Of a stretch of DNA of 5,691 nt, positions 1 through 3,620 are shown piece by piece. The notes under the pieces were generated by a model. That model saw only the letters and a list, made by a program, of their open reading frames with translations. It was not told where the DNA came from and did not search any database. The position numbers and the translations under genes are program-made. This DNA comes from Planctomycetota bacterium (lineage in GTDB: Bacteria > Planctomycetota > UBA8108 > UBA1146 > JAJFFE01): NCBI GenBank assembly GCA_020425835.1, contig JAGQRC010000279.1, forward strand, positions 1 through 5,691. The letters are read 5' to 3'. Position 1 is the stretch's first letter, and every line of letters starts with the position of its first letter.

Positions 1-28
1 GGCCTGGGGTCGTCGGCCGGGTGGGACG

Positions 29-1285
29 GTGCGGGGCATTCATGGAAGAGATTTCCTACGACTCCTGATGGCGGGCGCCACGACGAGCCTGCTCCCCGGT
101 GGTCCCGAGTCGCTCTTCGCCCAGTCGAAGCCGGCGACTCCCCCCGAGTCGGATCTCGATCGATACCTCGCGTTCGAGCGTCGACGCCTCGAGGCGATCG
201 AACGGCACTTCGATCGATCGACCGGCGACGCGACGGGTGCGACTCCGGAGTACGACCGAACGATGGCGCAGGTGCTGATCGCGCTGCGCGATCCCAAGTC
301 CGCCCCGTTGTTCCGACCCCTCGTCGACCGATTCCCGGACTACGCCCAACTGACCGTCATCGGTCCGGAGGAACGCGGCGCCGCCGAGTGGGGCACGACA
401 CTCTCCGGAGTGCTCGGGCGCGAGGTTCGAGTCGTCCCCGCCGCGCGGTCCGCTTGGGTCGAGGTGTGGGCTCAGGACATCCTGGAGCCGGTCCGCGTCG
501 GGGACCGAGTGCGACTCGTGTTGCCGCTCTTCTACCGTTACGGCGAAGACCTTCCTCGCGACGATGCGCGTCAGACGCGGGTCCACGTCGACGGCATCGG
601 CGGTGCGCTCCAGTCCAAGGGGATCGCGACCCAGCCGGTTCCGTTCTACTTCCACGGCGGGGATCTCGCGTTCGATCGTATCGAGGATCGACCGAGCCTG
701 TTGACGACCGTCGACCCGCTGCTCAACACCCAGCGCTACTACCGACAGGTGCGCGGCGGAGAGTTGGATCCCGGGACGCTGCGGAAGCGAATGGCGACGG
801 CGTTCGGAGTGGAGAGGGTCGAGATCCTCACGACACGGGAGGCGCGCCGTTACACGTTGCACCTCGATCAGGTGCTCTGTCTGCTTCCTGGTCGGAAGGC
901 GCTCGTCACTCGAATCGTGGAGGATCCGGCGCCGCTGCGCCGAACTTGGGACCGCGCGGAGATCGAGCACGAGCGACGACGTTGCGACGAAGTTCGCCGC
1001 GGGTGCGTCGATCTCGGCTACGAGATCCTGGATGCCGAAGTCACTCCCCAGCAGTTGGCCGAGAGTCGCGTCGCCGTCAACGCGATTCCCTATCGCCACC
1101 GGACCACCGAACGTCGCCACCTCTTGATGCCGACCTGGCCCGGCATGTCGACATTCGAGACCGAGGCCCAACTCCGGACGGTGCGTCGCATCGAAGCGAA
1201 CGGGATCGAGGTCGCGCTGGTCACCGACGAACACTTCCACGAGTTCGGCGGAAGCCTCCACTGCATCACCAACGTTCTCGAGTAG
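29..1285 (+). CDS. Exported agmatine deiminase / peptidylarginine deiminase-like protein
   Basis: This 418-residue protein has the signature blocks of the guanidine-modifying enzyme superfamily (agmatine deiminase and bacterial peptidylarginine deiminase, PF04371-like), which hydrolyse a guanidino group through a catalytic Cys. Visible blocks: WAQD (W147-D150), a GGD block (G210-D212) running to D216 and then LLTT and LLN, HLD (H278, D280), and GGSLHCIT near the C-terminus with the presumed nucleophile C412. Their spacing resembles known agmatine and arginine deiminases. The residue before the GG pair, usually Glu or Asp, is H209. The N-terminus (GRDFLRLLMAG, then a short hydrophobic stretch and a possible cut after A31) resembles a Tat signal with one Arg of the pair replaced by Gly, so an exported location is inferred. 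The extra ~50 N-terminal residues explain the length above a typical ~365. GTG at 29 is chosen because it places this signal at the N-terminus, but the frame stays open to the window edge. The substrate (agmatine, peptidyl-arginine or other) cannot be decided. Confidence 0.85.
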   Translation: MRGIHGRDFLRLLMAGATTSLLPGGPESLFAQSKPATPPESDLDRYLAFERRRLEAIERHFDRSTGDATGATPEYDRTMAQVLIALRDPKSAPLFRPLVDRFPDYAQLTVIGPEERGAAEWGTTLSGVLGREVRVVPAARSAWVEVWAQDILEPVRVGDRVRLVLPLFYRYGEDLPRDDARQTRVHVDGIGGALQSKGIATQPVPFYFHGGDLAFDRIEDRPSLLTTVDPLLNTQRYYRQVRGGELDPGTLRKRMATAFGVERVEILTTREARRYTLHLDQVLCLLPGRKALVTRIVEDPAPLRRTWDRAEIEHERRRCDEVRRGCVDLGYEILDAEVTPQQLAESRVAVNAIPYRHRTTERRHLLMPTWPGMSTFETEAQLRTVRRIEANGIEVALVTDEHFHEFGGSLHCITNVLE

Positions 1286-1326
1286 ACGTCGGTCCCGCAC
1301 GCGGTCGGTGCCCCTGGGCCGAACCA

Positions 1327-1350
1327 GGACGGGTCGTGGCGTGTCCGTCC
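1327..1350 (+). other. Weak inverted repeat after the deiminase-like gene
   Basis: GGACGG (1327-1332) and CCGTCC (1345-1350) form a 6-bp stem with a 12-base loop in the 104-base gap between genes 1 and 2. A smaller 5-bp stem, CCTGG/CCAGG, lies at 1313-1328. There is no following T-run, so it cannot be called an intrinsic terminator. It may be chance in GC-rich DNA. Confidence 0.2.
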
Positions 1351-1389
1351 CTCGGGGTTACGATCGGGGGTCGAGAGCGAGGTCGAGCG

Positions 1390-1911
1390 ATGAGCGATAC
1401 CGCGCGCCCTGTCGGGCGAGTTCGGTCCGAGACGATGAGCGGGCGGATCCTGTGGACGATGTCTCTCATCGTCCTCGTGGCGACCTGTGTGACGGCCGCG
1501 GTGTTCTCCGATCGGCAGCGCCTCGAACGCAACCACTCGACCTTGCTCAGGTTCGCCGTCTCGAACGGCCTCAATGCCGTTTCGGCGGAGTCCGACCGAG
1601 TGTCGAGGTTGCAGGAGGAGCCCCTCCGAACCTACGCAATCGAGTCATCTCCCGACCAACGAGCACCCCGAGGACGGACGTCCTGGAAGTTCATCTGGTA
1701 CGTCGGGCCTTCCGACGCTTCGCTCTCCAGCGCGAGCGCCACCGTCGTCCTGGAGTTCGAGGAGCGGACTCGGTTCCACCGGTTCGCGAGACCCGAGAGC
1801 GAGATCGTCATCACCGGTCGATTCGCCGAGCTGTTCCGAAGGGCGGTCGAGGAGGCGCTTCGAGAGAAGTCCCTATCGGAGCCGGAGCAGGTGTCGATTC
1901 GAGTCCGTTGA
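1390..1911 (+). CDS. Unrecognised single-pass membrane protein, 173 aa
   Basis: I do not recognise this family. The protein starts with a short basic segment (residues 1-19), then one hydrophobic helix (about 20-38, ILWTMSLIVLVATC onward), then about 135 mostly hydrophilic residues, which suggests an anchored protein with its bulk outside the cytoplasm. Residues 99-125 and 137-143 look like beta strands. Residues 144-161 look like a charged amphipathic helix, and the chain ends in a short strand-like SIRVR. No catalytic motif is seen. ATG 1390 is preferred because GAGG (1379-1382) sits 7 bases upstream; ATG 1435 (M16) is possible and would keep the helix, but has a poorer binding site. The gene lies 104 bases after the deiminase-like gene on the same strand, so co-transcription is possible but unproven. 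Third codon positions are G/C-rich, as in the clear genes, which supports coding. Confidence 0.7.
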   Translation: MSDTARPVGRVRSETMSGRILWTMSLIVLVATCVTAAVFSDRQRLERNHSTLLRFAVSNGLNAVSAESDRVSRLQEEPLRTYAIESSPDQRAPRGRTSWKFIWYVGPSDASLSSASATVVLEFEERTRFHRFARPESEIVITGRFAELFRRAVEEALREKSLSEPEQVSIRVR

Positions 1912-1980
1912 CTCAACCTCGACATGGACGGGAATCTCCTCGGGGGGTCTCTACACCATCGTCGGCCGCGCCTCGGTCGC

Positions 1981-1999
1981 CGAGTCCTCAACGGACTCG
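1981..1999 (+). other. Perfect 7-bp hairpin
   Basis: CGAGTCC (1981-1987) pairs perfectly with GGACTCG (1993-1999) around the loop TCAAC. It lies 70 bases after the stop of the membrane-protein gene. The following bases (AAGCACTACCC) hold no T-run, so it could be a weak or factor-assisted terminator, an mRNA 3'-end stabiliser, or part of the next gene's leader. Confidence 0.4.
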
Positions 2000-2031
2000 A
2001 AGCACTACCCGGGCCCCGCCGGTGCGCGAGT

Positions 2032-2046
2032 TGCGAGTCGCTCGCA
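2032..2046 (+). other. Small 6-bp hairpin
   Basis: TGCGAG (2032-2037) and CTCGCA (2041-2046) form a 6-bp stem with the three-base loop TCG. It is the middle of the three inverted repeats in this gap. Alone it could be chance. Confidence 0.25.
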
Positions 2047-2055
2047 GCGCCTGCC

Positions 2056-2096
2056 CCGAAGACTCCTCCCGAGTGAGGAGTGCTCGTGCTCTTCGG
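2056..2096 (+). promoter_or_regulatory. Two-tier hairpin sequestering the pseudopilin ribosome binding site
   Basis: The inner stem is ACTCCTC (2062-2068) with GAGGAGT (2075-2081), loop CCGAGT. Directly stacked on its 5' side, the outer stem is CCGAAG (2056-2061) with CTTCGG (2091-2096). The Shine-Dalgarno GAGGAG (2075-2080) lies entirely in the inner 3' arm. The GTG start at 2086 falls in the nine-base bulge (2082-2090) between the two 3' arms. The arms are directly visible; a role in blocking ribosome access is inference. The first paired bases of the outer 3' arm already lie inside the coding sequence. Confidence 0.5.
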
Positions 2097-3006
2097 CTTC
2101 CGTCCTTGCCACCGCTCTCTCGTCTCGAATCGCGCGACCGTCGACCATCGCGACCCGGGTTTCACGCTCACCGAGCTGTTGGTCGTGCTCTCGATCCTCG
2201 CGCTCCTCGGGGCGCTCGCGGTTCCCGCGCTCCGCGCCGCGCTCGATCGCGCGGACCGCACCGTCTGTCTCTCGAACCTCCGACAGATCGGCCAAGCGTT
2301 CCAGGAGTATCTGACTGACTACGGTCACTTCCCCGCGGCGGAGTGGCCGATCACCGACGACCGAGGGCGAACGATCGAGCGTCGTCGCTGGTATCACAGC
2401 CTGTCGCCCTACCTCGATGGGCCACCATCGACCTGGTCATCCGGGCAGGGGGAGGTCGGGACGACGCGGTCGCTCGTGTTGCCGTCGGAGGATGACCAGG
2501 ATCAGAGCGTGTTCCCCGCGGTCTTCCGCTGTCCGCGATGCGCCCAGTGGGAAGTCGGGCGGAACATGGCGTACGGCTACAACCATCAGACGTTCGGCGA
2601 TGCGCGCGCGACCGGGACGGATCCCGACGGCCAGCGGCTCCACCGCCGATACCCGGTGCGCCGCAACGAGATCGAGGACCCCGCGCGCACCGTGCTCGTG
2701 TGCGACAGCGCGGGAACGGGAACCGCAGCCTATCGGCGCGGATCGACCCCGGACGCGCATGCGATCGGGAACCACGCGTTCACCGTCGATCCGTCGGTGT
2801 TGCCGCTGCGCGCCGACGGCCGACTCGGCAGCGACTCGGAGCTTCCAGGTCTCGGCGCGCCGGTCTTGCCATCGCGACCCGCGGCGCGACATCGCGGCGG
2901 CACATGCGTGCTGTTCGCGGACTCGCACGTCGAGTGGGTCGCCACCTCCAAGCTCGAGATGGACGATCGTTGGTTCACCGGAAATGGACGACCGTCCGAG
3001 AGGTGA
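2086..3006 (+). CDS. Pseudopilin-like protein with prepilin N-methylation site
   Basis: This 306-residue protein is a type II secretion / type IV pilin-like pseudopilin. A 25-residue leader ends in G25, followed by F26TLTE30, the classic prepilin peptidase recognition with Glu at +5, then a hydrophobic helix to about residue 49. A CLSNLRQIGQAFQEYLTDYGHFP block (61-83) is the usual continuation of such proteins. The middle has a CPRC pair (C149, C152) and a YGYN block (163-166). The C-terminus has RHRGG...LFADSHVEW (268-284), a variant of the H-x9-DG-type motif with Ser in place of Gly. The product should be processed by a membrane prepilin peptidase and assembled in the envelope; its actual role is unknown. 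GTG 2086 is chosen because GAGGAG ends 5 bases before it. GTG 2080 is also in frame, and a stop at 2074-2076 excludes anything earlier. No other secretion genes are adjacent, which is common for this family in Planctomycetota-like genomes. Confidence 0.88.
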   Translation: MLFGFRPCHRSLVSNRATVDHRDPGFTLTELLVVLSILALLGALAVPALRAALDRADRTVCLSNLRQIGQAFQEYLTDYGHFPAAEWPITDDRGRTIERRRWYHSLSPYLDGPPSTWSSGQGEVGTTRSLVLPSEDDQDQSVFPAVFRCPRCAQWEVGRNMAYGYNHQTFGDARATGTDPDGQRLHRRYPVRRNEIEDPARTVLVCDSAGTGTAAYRRGSTPDAHAIGNHAFTVDPSVLPLRADGRLGSDSELPGLGAPVLPSRPAARHRGGTCVLFADSHVEWVATSKLEMDDRWFTGNGRPSER

Positions 3007-3071
3007 CGGGTGTCGCGATGCAAGCGGATTCCGGCCGTCCCAACGAGAATCGAAACCGAGAACTTCCGGCT

Positions 3072-3100
3072 CTGGATGTCGCGCGGACGAGGAGTATAGT
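3072..3100 (+). promoter_or_regulatory. Candidate sigma70-type promoter, -10 TATAGT
   Basis: TATAGT (3095-3100) matches the TATAAT consensus at five of six positions and stands out in this GC-rich DNA. At 17-base spacing the -35 position is CTGGAT (3072-3077), a poor match to TTGACA. Transcription would begin near 3107, about 24 bases before ATG 3131. The -35 weakness keeps confidence low. Confidence 0.35.
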
Positions 3101-3130
3101 GGGCGCCGTGGGCCGAACGAGGAGCTCACG

Positions 3131-3187
3131 ATGCTCGATTCAGGTCTGTTCGTGCCACAATGCTCCGCGCGCTACCGAGTGTTGTGA
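3131..3187 (+). CDS. Possible 18-residue leader peptide or small protein
   Basis: A short ORF (MLDSGLFVPQCSARYRVL) begins with ATG 3131, preceded by a strong Shine-Dalgarno ACGAGGAG (3117-3124) at 6-base spacing and a candidate -10 about 31 bases upstream. It stops at TGA 3185-3187, 122 bases before the 83-residue gene. The peptide has no membrane segment and no run of a single amino acid, so there is no hint of amino-acid attenuation. The argument rests on the signals, not the sequence of the peptide. It could be a translated leader, a small protein, or chance in a purine-rich stretch. Confidence 0.35.
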   Translation: MLDSGLFVPQCSARYRVL

Positions 3188-3211
3188 GCGCACGGTTTCT
3201 CCGAGCGCACG
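3186..3211. repeat. 9-bp direct repeat GAGCGCACG
   Basis: GAGCGCACG occurs at 3186-3194 and 3203-3211, a 17-base period. The first copy overlaps the stop codon of the 18-codon ORF. A paired binding site is conceivable, but nothing else supports it. Confidence 0.35.
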
Positions 3212-3236
3212 CGAACCGAGCCCATGTCTGTAACAG

Positions 3237-3251
3237 TCCTCGCGAGTGAGG
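3237..3251 (+). repeat. Second copy of the TCCTC-CGAGT-GAGG hairpin motif
   Basis: TCCTCGCGAGTGAGG here matches 2064-2078 (TCCTCCCGAGTGAGG) at 14 of 15 bases. Both form a CCTC/GAGG stem with a six-base loop ending in CGAGT. At 2064 the stem is longer and holds the ribosome binding site; here it lies 58 bases before the start of the 83-residue gene. Confidence 0.4.
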
Positions 3252-3309
3252 TTCACGACTTCACGAGAAGGATGATCCTGAGACGGGTGATCCCTGAGAA
3301 GGATGACGG
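3252..3309 (+). promoter_or_regulatory. Repeat-rich leader and ribosome binding site of the 83-aa gene
   Basis: TTCACGA occurs twice with an 8-base period (3252, 3260). GAGAAGGATGA occurs twice, at 3265-3275 and 3296-3306, and the second copy contains the Shine-Dalgarno AAGGA (3299-3303), 6 bases before ATG 3310. Between them, GGATGATCC (3270-3278) and GGGTGATCC (3285-3293) repeat at 15 bases, with GGATGA again at 3301. ATCCT (3275-3279) is complementary to AGGAT of the ribosome binding site (3300-3304) and also to the upstream AGGAT (3269-3273). A switch or operator role is inference. Confidence 0.4.
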
Positions 3310-3561
3310 ATGGCCGATGAGTTCCTGAACCCCGATGGTCTCAAGAAGCGCCAGCTCCTGATCGAGCACATTCTGCGGCTCCTCGGGATGGCGGAGAACG
3401 AAGACCCGGCGCAGGACCGCTCGTCCCCGGAGTTCACCTCGCACTCCTATCGCTGCCGCTCCCTCTCCGCGCAGTCGGTCACCCCGACGCGAGTCCGTTG
3501 TGACGAACGCGGCATCACCTTCACCTACGGCCAGGTCACGTGGATCGGCATCCAGATCTGA
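3310..3561 (+). CDS. Unrecognised 83-residue soluble protein
   Basis: I do not recognise this family. The first ~30 residues look helical (LKKRQLLIEHILRLLGM, 11-27). A polar linker rich in D, P and S follows (30-45), then a strand-rich C-terminal half with two cysteines (C49, C64) and a final hydrophobic strand (ITFTYGQVTWIGIQI, 69-83). There is no signal peptide or membrane helix, so a cytoplasmic location is likely. Coding is well supported: nearly every codon ends in G or C, and AAGGA sits 6 bases before ATG 3310. An in-frame stop at 3304-3306 excludes an upstream extension. It is 59 bases ahead of the beta-helix gene on the same strand, so the two may share a transcript. A DNA- or partner-binding role is conceivable, but no motif shows it. 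Confidence 0.75.
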   Translation: MADEFLNPDGLKKRQLLIEHILRLLGMAENEDPAQDRSSPEFTSHSYRCRSLSAQSVTPTRVRCDERGITFTYGQVTWIGIQI

Positions 3562-3582
3562 GGGTGCTCGGGCAGCCGTCTG

Positions 3583-3602
3583 CGCGCCGTCGTTCCGGCG
3601 CG
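3583..3602 (+). other. Perfect GC-only 7-bp hairpin between the 83-aa and beta-helix genes
   Basis: CGCGCCG (3583-3589) and CGGCGCG (3596-3602) pair around the loop TCGTTC. It begins 22 bases after the stop of the 83-residue gene and ends 3 bases before the GGAG that may serve the beta-helix gene. With no T-run after it, a simple terminator is not supported. An mRNA-stabilising or translation-modulating element fits its position. Confidence 0.4.
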
Positions 3603-3620
3603 GCGGAGTGTCGTTGCCCC

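Larger units (their letters stand above)
1912..2085. other. Structured non-coding gap before the pseudopilin gene
   Basis: These 174 bases hold three perfect inverted repeats in a row: 1981-1999, 2032-2046 and 2062-2081, the last inside a larger fold reaching 2096. No clear -35/-10 pair is visible. A 50-codon ORF at 1924-2076 lacks a ribosome binding site and is not called. Confidence 0.5.
3007..3309. other. Lower-GC intergenic region with regulatory-looking elements
   Basis: These 303 bases lack a clear long gene and are visibly less GC-rich than the flanking coding sequence. From left to right they hold a candidate -10 element (3095-3100), a possible 18-codon ORF with a good ribosome binding site (3131-3187), a 9-bp direct repeat (3186-3211), a hairpin (3237-3251), a tandem TTCACGA pair (3252-3258, 3260-3266) and GGATGA-type repeats up to the start of the 83-residue gene. 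Confidence 0.6.

Noticed and set aside
56..1300. 414-codon open frame on the - strand opposite the deiminase-like gene
   Set aside because: Same shadow effect; the + frame carries a complete set of family motifs with correct spacing.
388..1389. Upstream extension of the 173-residue membrane protein through the deiminase-like gene
   Set aside because: The extension overlaps a well-supported gene in another frame and is Arg/Ser/Pro-rich noise. The real start at 1390 has its own ribosome binding site.
1924..2076. 50-codon ORF just before the pseudopilin gene, in the same frame
   Set aside because: No ribosome binding site, lower third-position GC than the real genes, no motif. It ends at the stop inside the hairpin loop/stem, so a leader-peptide role is imaginable but unsupported.
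3018..3233. 71-codon Cys-rich ORF in the intergenic region
   Set aside because: No convincing ribosome binding site, and third-position GC is only a little over half, unlike the clear genes here.
1981..3602. Intrinsic terminators at the intergenic hairpins
   Set aside because: None of the stems is followed by a T-run, so they are reported as hairpins without a terminator call.
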